NCBI RefSeq assembly: GCF_000183135.1
Contig: NC_014734.1
Span: 2,418,001-2,482,000 of the forward strand
Direction of reading: 5' to 3'
DNA length: 64,000 bases
Source: Paludibacter propionicigenes WB4
GTDB lineage: Bacteria; Bacteroidota; Bacteroidia; Bacteroidales; Paludibacteraceae
Shown here one piece after another: positions 45,682 to 55,085 of the stretch. Made by a program: the position numbers and the translations under genes. Positions within the stretch are counted from its first letter, which is position 1, and the number at the start of each line of letters is the position of its first letter. The notes beneath the pieces were generated by a model. The model did not search any database and was not told the DNA's origin. It was given only the letters and a program-made list of their open reading frames with translations.

Positions 45682-46158
45682 ATGCCCATATCTTATTACT
45701 CCGAAGACAACAGCAAGGAGACAAATCCTGATGAGTATTTTATGAGGCAAGCCCTTATGGAAGCTCAGCGTGCTGGTGAGCGCGACGAAGTGCCCATTGG
45801 TGCAGTGATAGTTTGTCAGGGCAGAATCATTGCCCGCGGTCACAATCTGACAGAAACACTGACCGACGTAACTGCCCATGCCGAAATGCAGGCTATCACC
45901 GCTGCAGCTCAGTTTTTAGGAGGAAAATACCTGATAGATTGTAGCCTTTATGTTACGGTAGAGCCCTGTGTAATGTGTGCCGGAGCACTGGGTTGGTCGC
46001 AGATAAGCCGTGTGGTGTACGGAGCGTCTGACGAAAAAAGAGGTTTTGTCCGTTTTGCACCCAACGCACTCCATCCCAAAACTGAAATTGTTTCTGGCAT
46101 TTTAGAAGCAGACTGTAGTAAGCTCGTGAAAAAGTTCTTCAAAAGGAAAAGAAACTAA
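45682..46158 (+). CDS. tadA: tRNA-specific adenosine deaminase
   Basis: 158 residues from ATG 45682 (a longer frame opens at 45625, but its extra residues come from a repetitive spacer). The zinc site is complete: His66 and Glu68 in TAHAEMQ, Cys96 and Cys99 in VEPCVMCAGAL; also EVPIGAVIV and YGASDEKRGF. It converts A34 of tRNA-Arg(ACG) to inosine, needed to read CGN codons. The spacer before it carries short repeated words (TTGACAGTTGATAATTGATA followed by GTTGACAAT), a common filler in Bacteroidota intergenic DNA. Confidence 0.92.
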   Translation: MPISYYSEDNSKETNPDEYFMRQALMEAQRAGERDEVPIGAVIVCQGRIIARGHNLTETLTDVTAHAEMQAITAAAQFLGGKYLIDCSLYVTVEPCVMCAGALGWSQISRVVYGASDEKRGFVRFAPNALHPKTEIVSGILEADCSKLVKKFFKRKRN

Positions 46159-46322
46159 TGTGGAAATATTATAATGTGGTGATATAAATATCAAGATTCT
46201 TAATGGTATTTGTGAAATAAGTTACAAGAAATTGTGCTCTTTCCTTTATTTACAAATCAACCAAAAGAGTTATATTTGCTGAGTTTATATAACAATATTT
46301 CTATTTATATTGGGAATGAATT

Positions 46323-46514
46323 ATGGATGTAAATGATGCGGATAAAAGAGTTTGTTGTTTTTGTGGTGAAACAGTCTTTTTAAAAGATTCAGTACTGATA
46401 ACAATTCAACCTGATATAGCTAATACAGAACAGCAACAGTTATTTTGTCATAAACATTGTTTGATTAAAAATGTTCACAAATCAATTTTTATACATCCAG
46501 ACATTTTGAGTTGA
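46323..46514 (+). CDS. Small zinc-finger-like protein of unknown function
   Basis: 63 residues. CCFCGE near the N-terminus and FCHKHC near the C-terminus make a likely Cys/His zinc site around a short beta region (VLITIQPDIAN). Small proteins of this shape often sit beside immunity genes of polymorphic toxin systems; here the next gene, 56 bp downstream, fits that idea. No clear -7 box was found upstream. Function inferred only from context. Confidence 0.6.
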   Translation: MDVNDADKRVCCFCGETVFLKDSVLITIQPDIANTEQQQLFCHKHCLIKNVHKSIFIHPDILS

Positions 46515-46570
46515 TTTCTTGAGCCTAGTATTAAAGAGTACTCTATTGTATATAAGGAACAAAATCTCAA

Positions 46571-47044
46571 ATGAAAATTTATAGGATACTAATGAATAAA
46601 ATAAAACTGGGCGACATATTCGAAATTGAAACCTCAATAGGAAAAGCTTATTTACACTATATACATCGTGATAAAACTATAGGAGATCTTGTTCGTGTGC
46701 TTTCCGGATTATATACGCAAAGACCAGAATCTTTTGATAAAATTATTAATCACGAAAGATACATGATTTTCTTTCCATTAAAGGCTGCATTTAATCAAAA
46801 AATAGTTTTAAAAGTAAATAGTTATCCAATTGACAATTATAATATTCCAAAATATATGAGAACGGAATATAATGTTAGAGGTGAATTCTTGGGATGGCAT
46901 ATTATAGACACGGCTACATGGAAAAGACAATTAACGCGTAATCTTTCAAAAGAGCAAGTCGGATTTTCACCTTGGGGTATGTTTAATGATACTCTATTAA
47001 TCGAGAAGCTTACAACTAATTGGTCTTTGGATGAATGGGCCTGA
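46571..47044 (+). CDS. Possible Imm26-like immunity protein
   Basis: 157 residues; an ATG seven codons on (46592, MNKIKLGDIF) is an equally good start. The beginning KIKLGDIFEIETSIGKAYLHY followed by VRVLSGLYTQRPESFDKII resembles the Imm26-type immunity fold (a KxGDIF start with a following Tyr/Val-rich strand), though I cannot confirm this by search. No signal peptide; cytoplasmic. Lower GC than the housekeeping genes before it and no toxin gene nearby, so this looks like an orphan immunity gene picked up by transfer. Confidence 0.55.
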   Translation: MKIYRILMNKIKLGDIFEIETSIGKAYLHYIHRDKTIGDLVRVLSGLYTQRPESFDKIINHERYMIFFPLKAAFNQKIVLKVNSYPIDNYNIPKYMRTEYNVRGEFLGWHIIDTATWKRQLTRNLSKEQVGFSPWGMFNDTLLIEKLTTNWSLDEWA

Positions 47045-47297
47045 GGGATTGAAATATGCGAAATAGTAATTTGGTAGCCTTGTTATCGAGGATATATACC
47101 AATACTTGTTTGTACAAAGTTGCTGGCTGAAGAGATATTCATCATTGGAAGTGATGACGTAAATGTTTCTGTGAGCTATGCTAAGACAAAGGAAAGAAAA
47201 CAAACCGTCCACGAGCGTGGAAGCACTGATTTTTTACTCGACGAACCTTCCACACCTGTGGAAGCTCAATATATAACCACATCAACTAATCATCACA

Positions 47298-48413
47298 TCA
47301 AATCTTCAGCTTTATCACCACCAATTCCGATTGAGTCCCTATGCGGTATTGCGGTCCCCACAGCCCCAGTCCGGATGAAACATAATAATGGGTTTTACCT
47401 TTTTTCAGATATCCGTAGCCGAGCTCATACATGTTTTTCACAATGATATTCCCCGGAAAAAACTGTCCATTATGTGTATGTCCCGAAATTTGCAGGTCGA
47501 TAGCATTTTGCTCCGCTTCTTCCAGATGATAAGGTTGATGATCCAGCAGAATGCGCGGTTTGCTGCTATCCAGTCCGGCAACCAGCTCCTTGAGTGATTT
47601 TCGTTTATCGTTGCTTCTGTCCTCACGCCCAACCACATAAAAACTATTGTCGACAAGACAAACCGAATCGCGCAAAACCACTACACCCGCTTCTTTCAGA
47701 TAGTCGGCCGTAGCCGTAGGTGTTTCGGCATAATGCTCATGATTGCCGTTAATGGCATACACGCCAAGAGGTGCTTTTATGGCTCTTAATTCTTCGTCCA
47801 TGTGTTGTTTCATAACCGGAATCATGGAACGGTCGGACACATCGCCTGCCAGCAGCACAATGTCCGGATGCTGGTCATTGATGAGTTTCACATAGCGTTG
47901 AAGGCGCTTTTTGTCTATCGATATCCCCAGGTGAATATCACTTGCAGCCACAATGGTGAGTTCCCTGTTTTGTTTCGGTTTATCGGCGCTGATGTTGAGC
48001 GTTACCACGGCCGGATGATTGAATTTATAGTTTCCTACCACCATGGCTATGGCAATAACAGAAACTGTAGCAACCATCGACCAGAGGCGGAAAGCAGCCA
48101 TTCCGGGAGGAGCAAAATGTATAAAATAATTAGCTACGCGCACCACATCAACCACAAGAAATGCAACAGACATATACACGAAAATAATCATGTACGAAAA
48201 CCCGATAAAGCTTACCACCTTAGCCAGAGGGAGCGGCATTACGTTTCCAAAAATCATTGATCCGAGCAAAGCCAAAAACATGGCAATCATTGAAACCAAA
48301 AACAATGGGCGTAACACAGAAGCGGGTGGCAAGCTGTGCCATCCGCGTACTATAACAAAAGAGTTTATGGAAAAAAATATTAGTAATGCGACGATTATAA
48401 AGCCTATTTTCAT
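47298..48413 (-). CDS. Membrane-anchored metallophosphoesterase (YkuE/YaeI-like)
   Basis: 371 residues. Four hydrophobic helices in the first 130 residues (FIIVALLIFFSINSFVIV, LVSMIAMFLALLGSMIFG, VVSFIGFSYMIIFVYMSVAF, LWSMVATVSVIAIAMVVG) are followed by a calcineurin-like domain with all metal motifs: ASDIHLG, LLAGDVSDR, INGNHEHY, LLDHQPYH and SGHTHNGQFFPG. Relatives act on membrane phospholipid or nucleotide phosphates such as UDP-diacylglucosamine; the substrate is not known. Stands alone, facing back towards the small genes; the CTTCCAC/GTGGAAG hairpin near 47249-47266 lies 3' of its stop. Confidence 0.9.
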   Translation of the reverse strand: MKIGFIIVALLIFFSINSFVIVRGWHSLPPASVLRPLFLVSMIAMFLALLGSMIFGNVMPLPLAKVVSFIGFSYMIIFVYMSVAFLVVDVVRVANYFIHFAPPGMAAFRLWSMVATVSVIAIAMVVGNYKFNHPAVVTLNISADKPKQNRELTIVAASDIHLGISIDKKRLQRYVKLINDQHPDIVLLAGDVSDRSMIPVMKQHMDEELRAIKAPLGVYAINGNHEHYAETPTATADYLKEAGVVVLRDSVCLVDNSFYVVGREDRSNDKRKSLKELVAGLDSSKPRILLDHQPYHLEEAEQNAIDLQISGHTHNGQFFPGNIIVKNMYELGYGYLKKGKTHYYVSSGLGLWGPQYRIGTQSELVVIKLKI

Positions 48414-48632
48414 GAATTGCTTTTTTATAAATAAAAAACTAATGAATTAAACGTTCAATCCGATATATTGTTTTAATAATTTGTAAATTTAATATCTGTT
48501 ACACAGATTATCACTTGTCTGCAGAAAAATGAAGTCTTATAATTAATTTACACATCAAAATTAGTGTTGATTTTTCAATGAAGTGCTATTGTTCGTCAAT
48601 ATTTTATGTAATTTTACCGTTTCAAGTAAATA

Positions 48633-50939
48633 ATGAAAGCTATGAGAAGGATAGTCTTGACTTTGTGGTTTGTTTCCAGCGTGTTACTTTTGGCTCAAGC
48701 TCAAAAAGTGGGATTGGTATTGAGCGGAGGCGGTGCCAAAGGCCTTTCGCACATTGGTATTATTAAAGCATTGGAAGAGAATAATATTCCGATAGATTAC
48801 ATTACCGGGACTTCTATGGGAGCCATCGTCGGGGGAATGTATGCCATGGGGTTCAGTACGGACGAGATGATAAAAGTTATTAAGTCTAACGATTTCAAAC
48901 TTTGGTCGACCGGAGAGATAGAGGCGGACTATAAATACTATTACCGCAACGCCGACCCTAAACCCAGTTTTGTAGAAATACCCCTCAAGTCAAAAAAAGT
49001 TGATTCAATAGATTTCAGATCGATATTTCTTCCCACCAACATTGTTCCTACACGCCAAATGAATTTTGCATTTGTGCAGCTTTGTGCGCAGGCTAATGCT
49101 GTGGCAGGAGGTGATTTCGACAAACTTTTTGTACCATTCCGTTGTGTTGCATCAGATATTTACAACAAAGAAGCTGTTATATTTCGCTACGGAGTGCTGG
49201 GCGATGCTATCCGGGCTTCTATGTCCTACCCGTTTATGTTTAAACCGGTGGTGATCGATGATAAACTTTTGTTCGACGGTGGTATTTTTAATAATTTTCC
49301 GGTAGATGTAATGCGCAATGATTTCAAACCCGATTTTATGATTGGAAGTGTGGTAGCCAAAAATCCCCGCAAACCCGATCAGCAGGATATCATTATGCAG
49401 ATACAAAATATGATTATGAATCCGACGGATTATTCGATGTCCAAAGATGAAGGTGTACTGCTACGTCTAAGGCAGAACAATATCAAGCTGTTTGATTTTT
49501 CGCGTGTAGATGAATTGGTACAAATGGGTTATGATCTGACCATGAGACATATGGATGAAATAAAAGCCCGTGTATCACGCAGAGTAACGGCGCAGGAAAA
49601 TGAGGAGCGGAGGCAACAGTTCAAAAAACGCTTCCCCGAACTCAAATTCCAACGGGTCATAGTGGAAGGTGTTGACAGCATGCAAAAGAAATATGTAGAG
49701 GAAGTTTTTCATTATCATAATGATGTGTTTAATATGAAAGAGTTTAAAGAAGCTTACTTTAAACTGGTTTCAGACGACAAGTTTCAGGAAGTGATTCCGC
49801 ACGCTACGTTCAACTCGGCTACAGGAAATTTTGACTTACACCTTAATGTCAAAACCCAGAATCACTTAAGATTATTGCTGGGCGGAAACTTCTCGTCGGC
49901 TACATCCAATCAGGCTTATTTCGGGCTGAATTATCAGAACCTGAATAACTACGCTCAATCGGCCAATATCGATGCCCAATTTGGAAAAGTTTACAACGGA
50001 CTGGGGTTGGGCACACGCATAGAAGTGCCATCGCAGCGAAGTTGGTATGTGAAGCTTGGTCTTGTAATGCATAAGTTTGATTATTTCGAAGGAGATAAAT
50101 TATTCTATAACGATAACAGAACCGCCAATTTTAGCCAGGGTGAGGTTTATGCCAAAATGAGTGTGGGTTTCCCGCTTCGAATGAATGGTCTTATTGAGTT
50201 TGGGGTGGGATATGGCTATCTGAGCGACAATTATTTTTTGAACCGAGCTACCATAACTTCCTCTACAAAAGAGGATGAAAGCCATTTTTCGCTCGGGAGT
50301 CTGTTCGGAAGGTTGGAAAACTACACGCTGAACAATACAATGTACTCTACAAAAGGTCACAATCATAGTCTTTCTTTACAGCTCATCAGTAGTAGCGAAT
50401 CTTATGAATCGACAAATACTCCCGTAGTTCACTTAAAAGAGATATCCGATATATTTCTTCAGGGCAGAGCTAAACTTGATCATTATTTCCCTATAAATAA
50501 TAAATTTACGCTTGGAACCTATGCAGAGCTTACTTATTCTACCCGTAGTTTGATGCAAAACTACACCATAAGTGTTATACAGGCGCCGGCATTTAAGCCT
50601 ACACCTTATACCCGTACGGCATTCAACGATGCGTTTTGTGCATACAAATACGCTGCCGTGGGCGTAAAACCGATTTATCATATCAGTCGGGATTTTCATG
50701 TACGCAGTGAGCTCTATTGGTTTGTACCATACAAAACCATCATCCGTGAAGCGGATAATACAGCCTCTTATTCCAAGCCATTCCGGTCGTCGCAGGTCAT
50801 GTCGGAATCTGCGCTTGTTTACGACTTTAAAATAGCAACCGTTGGTGCTTTTCTGAATTATTCCAGTACGGCCGTGAGCAAAGTCCACGTTGGTATCAAT
50901 GTTGGTTTCCTGTTGTTTAATCCTAAATTTATGGAGTAA
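48633..50939 (+). CDS. Patatin-like phospholipase with C-terminal BamA/Omp85-type barrel
   Basis: 768 residues. After a signal peptide (ending LLLAQAQ) comes a patatin domain: GLVLSGGGAKGLSHIG oxyanion loop, nucleophile Ser61 in ITGTSMGAIVGG and the dyad Asp215 in FDGGIFNNFPVD. About residues 340-420 form a POTRA-like unit (FQRVIVEGVDSMQKKYVEEV) and the rest an outer-membrane barrel of the surface-antigen type (GLGLGTRIEVPSQRSWYVKLG). This is the PlpD/class-D type V secretion arrangement, where the lipase part is delivered to or held at the outer membrane. Bacteroidota versions are widespread; substrate presumed phospholipid. Confidence 0.9.
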   Translation: MKAMRRIVLTLWFVSSVLLLAQAQKVGLVLSGGGAKGLSHIGIIKALEENNIPIDYITGTSMGAIVGGMYAMGFSTDEMIKVIKSNDFKLWSTGEIEADYKYYYRNADPKPSFVEIPLKSKKVDSIDFRSIFLPTNIVPTRQMNFAFVQLCAQANAVAGGDFDKLFVPFRCVASDIYNKEAVIFRYGVLGDAIRASMSYPFMFKPVVIDDKLLFDGGIFNNFPVDVMRNDFKPDFMIGSVVAKNPRKPDQQDIIMQIQNMIMNPTDYSMSKDEGVLLRLRQNNIKLFDFSRVDELVQMGYDLTMRHMDEIKARVSRRVTAQENEERRQQFKKRFPELKFQRVIVEGVDSMQKKYVEEVFHYHNDVFNMKEFKEAYFKLVSDDKFQEVIPHATFNSATGNFDLHLNVKTQNHLRLLLGGNFSSATSNQAYFGLNYQNLNNYAQSANIDAQFGKVYNGLGLGTRIEVPSQRSWYVKLGLVMHKFDYFEGDKLFYNDNRTANFSQGEVYAKMSVGFPLRMNGLIEFGVGYGYLSDNYFLNRATITSSTKEDESHFSLGSLFGRLENYTLNNTMYSTKGHNHSLSLQLISSSESYESTNTPVVHLKEISDIFLQGRAKLDHYFPINNKFTLGTYAELTYSTRSLMQNYTISVIQAPAFKPTPYTRTAFNDAFCAYKYAAVGVKPIYHISRDFHVRSELYWFVPYKTIIREADNTASYSKPFRSSQVMSESALVYDFKIATVGAFLNYSSTAVSKVHVGINVGFLLFNPKFME

Positions 50940-51027
50940 GAAGTATCGCAAATTGATTAAATCATATCAAATTATTGCTTATCAAGCAGTCTATCGTAAG
51001 AAATAAATAGAAACCAGTATAAAAAAT

Positions 51028-53394
51028 ATGAACAAAAAGAACCTGATTTTTAATCTCGCTGTAGCGTTATTATGTTTAGTAAACCCATTTGCAGCCAATG
51101 CACAGTTAGCTGCTAAAGTAGAAAGTTTTCCGGTATCGGATGTAAGGCTTACCGAAAGCCCGTTTAAGCATGCCGAAGACATGGATATTAATTATTTATT
51201 GGGATTGGATGCCGACCGATTGATGGCACCTTATCTGAAAGGCGGTGGACTTACTCCTAAAGCTGAAAACTATCCCAACTGGGAAAATACCGGGCTCGAT
51301 GGCCATATAGGCGGTCATTATTTGTCGGCACTTTCTTACATGTATGCCGCTACAGGCAATACGCGTATAAAAGAACGTCTCGATTACTCATTAAATGAAC
51401 TTAAACGTGCTCAGGATGCAGCCGGCGATGGTTATTTGGGAGGTACTCCCAATGGACGCAAAATTTGGGATGAAATAAAAAAAGGAACAATCAACGCTTC
51501 CAGTTTCGGATTGAATGGCGGTTGGGTTCCACTATATAATATACATAAAACCTATGCAGGCTTACGCGATGCCTATCTGCAGGGTGGCTCTCTTCTGGCC
51601 AAAGATATGCTGATAAAACTGACGGATTGGATGTACAATACCGTGAGTGGATTAACCGATGCTCAGGTGCAGGAGATGCTTAAAAGCGAGCACGGCGGCC
51701 TGAACGAAGTATTTGCCGATGTGGCATCCATTACCGGAAATAAAAAATACCTGGAACTGGCTCACAAATTTTCGCATCAAACATTGTTGCAACTACTGTT
51801 ACAACATCAGGATAAGCTTACAGGAATGCACGCCAACACTCAGATTCCTAAAGTAATTGGTTTTAAAAGAATAGCCGATCTCGAAGGAAATAAAGACTGG
51901 AGCGATGCAGCTTCTTTCTTCTGGAAAACGGTTGTCGATAACCGCAGCGTATCTATCGGAGGTAACAGTGTTCGTGAGCATTTTCATCCTTCTGATAACT
52001 TTACCAGCATGTTCGAAAGCGAACAAGGACCTGAGACTTGTAACACCTACAACATGTTACGCCTCACAAAACTGCTTTTTCAAACAAGTGGAGAAGCCTC
52101 ATTTATGGATTATTATGAACGGGCTTTGTATAATCATATTCTTTCTACACAGGATCCTATACAAGGAGGTTTTGTCTATTTCACACCCATGCGTGCCGGT
52201 CATTACCGTGTGTACTCGCAGCCTCAAACCAGCTTTTGGTGCTGTGTAGGATCGGGTTTGGAGAATCATGCCCGTTACGGCGAAATGATTTACGGATTTA
52301 AGGATAATGATTTGTATGTCAATCTTTTTATTCCTTCGGTATTAACCTGGAAAGCGAAAAACATACGCATAGAACAACAAAACAATTTTGCAAAACAAGA
52401 AGCCGCAGATATCATTGTAGATGCCAAGAAAACTGCATTGTTCACGTTGCATATTCGCAAACCTGAATGGGTAAAAGACAATGACCTGAAAGTAAGTGTG
52501 AATGGTCAGAGTACACCTGTGACAATAAAAGATGGATACCTTTCAATCACCAGAAACTGGTCGAAGGGCGATAAAGTCCATCTGGAACTGCCAATGCAAC
52601 TGCGAGCTGTTACTACACCGGATAATGCTCAAGAGTATTCTTTTCTGTACGGACCCTATGTTTTAGCTGCTAAAACCGGCACGCAAGATCAAACCGGACT
52701 CTTTGCCGACGAAAGCAGAGGTGGTCATATTGCTGCAGGGCCTCAATATCCTCTTTCGCAACTTCCGGTTATTGTAGGTACAAAAGAAACTATACTCGAT
52801 CATTTGACAAAAACGAAAGGAAAAGCCCTCACATTTACGCTTAAAGGGGTTCAGCCTTCAAAATACGAAGAACTTGAACTGGTTCCGTTCCACCAATTGC
52901 ACGAATGCCGCTATATGATCTATTTTCCGTTGGTATCCGAACAACAGGTGAAAGAGCAACAGGAAAAAGCATTGCAACAGGAAAAAGAAAAAGCGGCCAT
53001 TGAAAATGTTACGTTAGACAAAGTCTTTTGCGGAGAGCAGCAGCCGGAAAGCGACCACTTTATCAAGATGGCCGACTCAAACACCGGTACTGATAATAGT
53101 TTGCACTGGCGCGAAACACGCCAATGGTTCAGTTATCAACTGAAAAACAATGCAAAAAATGCCACTAAAGTAAGAATATCGTATAACCAGGGAAGAGAGC
53201 GTGCTGCAAACCTACTGATCAATGGTCAGAAAATCGGTTCGATTGGAGTTCCCCAGTCTCCAGGTACAACTGTAGTTATTTTGGATATTCCGGCTTCTTT
53301 GAAAGGGGAAAGCATTCTTGAAATAAAGATCGAAGCAGCTGCTCCACGTGTTTCTCCTCGCGTTTATGAAGTGAGACTGACCAACGAAAAATAA
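51028..53394 (+). CDS. GH127 beta-L-arabinofuranosidase (DUF1680)
   Basis: 788 residues. Signal peptide ending ANAQ; then the GH127 (alpha/alpha)6 barrel with NWENTGLDGHIGGHYLSALS, GYLGGTPNG, GGWVPLYNIHKTYAGLRDAY and GGLNEVFAD. The unusual zinc-thiolate active site is complete: Glu336 and Cys338 in GPETCNTYN, Cys405 and Cys406 in FWCCVGSG, matching Glu338, Cys340, Cys417 (nucleophile) and Cys418 of the Bifidobacterium enzyme HypBA1. Beta-sandwich domains follow, and residues about 640-788 form an extra C-terminal domain. It would remove beta-L-arabinofuranose from plant glycans; some relatives act on other sugars. It is alone, not in a PUL. Confidence 0.9.
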   Translation: MNKKNLIFNLAVALLCLVNPFAANAQLAAKVESFPVSDVRLTESPFKHAEDMDINYLLGLDADRLMAPYLKGGGLTPKAENYPNWENTGLDGHIGGHYLSALSYMYAATGNTRIKERLDYSLNELKRAQDAAGDGYLGGTPNGRKIWDEIKKGTINASSFGLNGGWVPLYNIHKTYAGLRDAYLQGGSLLAKDMLIKLTDWMYNTVSGLTDAQVQEMLKSEHGGLNEVFADVASITGNKKYLELAHKFSHQTLLQLLLQHQDKLTGMHANTQIPKVIGFKRIADLEGNKDWSDAASFFWKTVVDNRSVSIGGNSVREHFHPSDNFTSMFESEQGPETCNTYNMLRLTKLLFQTSGEASFMDYYERALYNHILSTQDPIQGGFVYFTPMRAGHYRVYSQPQTSFWCCVGSGLENHARYGEMIYGFKDNDLYVNLFIPSVLTWKAKNIRIEQQNNFAKQEAADIIVDAKKTALFTLHIRKPEWVKDNDLKVSVNGQSTPVTIKDGYLSITRNWSKGDKVHLELPMQLRAVTTPDNAQEYSFLYGPYVLAAKTGTQDQTGLFADESRGGHIAAGPQYPLSQLPVIVGTKETILDHLTKTKGKALTFTLKGVQPSKYEELELVPFHQLHECRYMIYFPLVSEQQVKEQQEKALQQEKEKAAIENVTLDKVFCGEQQPESDHFIKMADSNTGTDNSLHWRETRQWFSYQLKNNAKNATKVRISYNQGRERAANLLINGQKIGSIGVPQSPGTTVVILDIPASLKGESILEIKIEAAAPRVSPRVYEVRLTNEK

Positions 53395-53420
53395 CTGACT
53401 ACTTTCAGGTTACTAACAAC

Positions 53421-53455
53421 AAAAGAGCATCGTTCTGTCAGACGATGCTCTTTTT
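53421..53455 (+). terminator. Bidirectional terminator between GH127 and deacetylase genes
   Basis: AAAGAGCATCGT (53422-53433) pairs with ACGATGCTCTTT (53442-53453), with A and T runs on the two sides. The core stem is identical to that of the terminator at 27463. Confidence 0.9.
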
Positions 53456-53506
53456 GTATACTTCAATTTCTTTCAGCGTTGGAAAAGAGAACGGCAAAGC
53501 GCTACA

Positions 53507-54523
53507 TTATTTTGCAGCTTTGGTAATCACTATTTTTCCATTGTCCGGCACAACGTCGAATATCAGGTATTTCAATTTCCCTTTTTGGGATATTTTTGCC
53601 TCGACTTCCTTTCCATTTTGGGTGATACGTGCAGCTCTCCATCCTGTAGGAAGCACTCTTTTGACAGTTAACGGGAAATTATAAACCGCATTATCGAGGT
53701 TATCGGTTACCTGCAGCGAGATAGTCGATTTTGTGGTTGAAACCTCCTGAATTAAGGCAGCATTTCGCTCCCTGATGTATCGCACCACATCTCCAAACGT
53801 TGCAACCCAGAATCTGCTACCCTGCTGTTTCATATAAGCCAGATGTAATCTAAGTTCGGTAGACTGCGTAGGCGAATATCCGCCATCGTTATCAATTCCG
53901 TGTATCAAAAACACGCACCAACCGTTGAGCGAATCAGTCTTTTCCACCCTGTTGTTGAAATCCTTCTCAGTCCGGATAGAGGAAGTAGATCCGGTTATCA
54001 GAGAACTGATTTTCATAAAATCTGCCGGTGTTTTCGGTTCGATATATCCCTGACAATGTCTGGCAGCTATATAATATGCCGCACAGAGTGAATCGTTGCC
54101 CGGCACACAGTAGGGATAAGCTATCGTTGAGCAACTGAAGCCTTTTATATGTGCCTCAATAATTTCTTTTGAATTTTTCAGTTCTACCAGTTGCTGAGCT
54201 TTGGTGAGTCCTCCCAAATTGGCATGCGTAACTGTATGGCTCGCTATCTCGTGTCCCTGATCGGCTGCTTTTTGTAATGCATTCCAGTCCTTAGTCCAGT
54301 CCGAAGGTACAAACATCGTAGTCCGAAACCCAAATTCATTAAACAGCGGTATAGCTACAGCCAATTGATTGGAACAATTATCATCGAAAGTATAACTAAT
54401 AGCACCTTTCCCGAATCCGTGCCACGTGGCTACTTCATAAGTAGCAGATTTTTTCTGCGAAAAACTTTTTCCACACACAGCGCTTAAAACTACTGCAACA
54501 AGTACAACACTTATTTTTCTCAT
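53507..54523 (-). CDS. Polysaccharide deacetylase (NodB/CE4 domain), exported
   Basis: 338 residues with signal peptide (ISVVLVAVVLSAVCGKSFSQ). The NodB domain runs from about 35 to 245: AISYTFDDNCSNQ (metal-binding DD), FGFRTTMFVP, and GHEIASHTVTHANLGG with the two metal-binding His of motif 2. A beta-sandwich at about 250-338 follows. CE4 enzymes remove acetyl groups from N-acetylated glycans such as peptidoglycan or chitin-like chains, or from xylan. Converges on the GH127 gene, so a shared target is not indicated by operon structure. Own -7 box at 54556. Confidence 0.87.
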   Translation of the reverse strand: MRKISVVLVAVVLSAVCGKSFSQKKSATYEVATWHGFGKGAISYTFDDNCSNQLAVAIPLFNEFGFRTTMFVPSDWTKDWNALQKAADQGHEIASHTVTHANLGGLTKAQQLVELKNSKEIIEAHIKGFSCSTIAYPYCVPGNDSLCAAYYIAARHCQGYIEPKTPADFMKISSLITGSTSSIRTEKDFNNRVEKTDSLNGWCVFLIHGIDNDGGYSPTQSTELRLHLAYMKQQGSRFWVATFGDVVRYIRERNAALIQEVSTTKSTISLQVTDNLDNAVYNFPLTVKRVLPTGWRAARITQNGKEVEAKISQKGKLKYLIFDVVPDNGKIVITKAAK

Positions 54524-54555
54524 TCTGTATTTTTATTTTAAATGTTTCTTCGGAA

Positions 54556-54563
54556 CAAAAATA
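54556..54563 (-). promoter_or_regulatory. Candidate -7 box (TATTTTTG) for the deacetylase gene
   Basis: Minus-strand TATTTTTG 32 bases before the ATG at 54523. Confidence 0.4.
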
Positions 54564-54630
54564 CAAATTATTTAGCTGTTTCAACACTAATGTTTGGTTC
54601 TGCAAAACCTTTTCCGATGTCTATATTCTA

Positions 54631-54675
54631 AATAAGCACTTAGCCCCCATTTGTAACGAGAGCTAAGTGCTTATT
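54631..54675 (-). terminator. Long hairpin after the small two-helix membrane protein gene
   Basis: AATAAGCACTTAGC (54631-54644) and GCTAAGTGCTTATT (54662-54675) pair over 14 bases with a 17-base loop. It lies 22 bases 3' of the stop at 54697; on the plus strand a T-run also follows. Confidence 0.75.
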
Positions 54676-54696
54676 CGGTTTTTTCGTGCAGCTACA

Positions 54697-54945
54697 TTAT
54701 CTGTGACCCAATGCTGCTATTATAGCGGCACCAAAAGCCATAGCAAAAACGATATAAATACCGATAACGATAGCAGCCCATATCAATCCGGCTTTTGCCC
54801 AGTTGGCTTTGTTGGGATTGGTGTCGCTACCAAAAGCCCATACAAAAAGCATTACCAATCCTACTACCGGTATGGCCGCAATTAAATAAGTCAGTACCCA
54901 TTCGCCTGTAGATATTACAGGAACATTTTCATTTTCGATTTCCAT
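54697..54945 (-). CDS. Small two-helix membrane protein
   Basis: 82 residues with two membrane helices (TYLIAAIPVVGLVMLFVWAF and AGLIWAAIVIGIYIVFAMAF) around a polar loop GSDTNPNKANWAK. Proteins of this pattern, with the NPxKANWAKA loop, are common and uncharacterised in Bacteroidota. Single gene with a strong terminator; the first of the repeat units lies just upstream of it. Confidence 0.75.
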   Translation of the reverse strand: MEIENENVPVISTGEWVLTYLIAAIPVVGLVMLFVWAFGSDTNPNKANWAKAGLIWAAIVIGIYIVFAMAFGAAIIAALGHR

Positions 54946-54979
54946 TTGTGTAAGTGTTTCTCATCTTCCCCTACTCGTA

Positions 54980-55084
54980 AGCTTTTCGGGTTTTGCTCCT
55001 TACTCTTTTGCAGCTTTTCAGGTTACGCTGTTTACTTTTGGGGTCTCACAATTTTCAATCGCGGCTTTAGAAAACGCGAAACCC
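54980..55084. repeat. Dispersed palindromic repeat, copy A
   Basis: Holds the words GCAGCTTTTCAGGTTACGCT (55010 onward), GGGTCTCACAATTTTCAATC (55041 onward) and the arm CGCGAAACCC (to 55084), which pairs with GGGTCTC. The front part is itself doubled in degenerate form (AGCTTTTCGGGTTTTGCT at 54981 then AGCTTTTCAGGTTACGCT). It abuts the stop codon of the gene at 55086-55784. Confidence 0.7.
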
Positions 55085-55085
55085 T

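Noticed and set aside
47120-47446. 108-codon plus-strand frame
   Set aside because: Its second half is antisense to the metallophosphoesterase gene and its first half lacks protein character.
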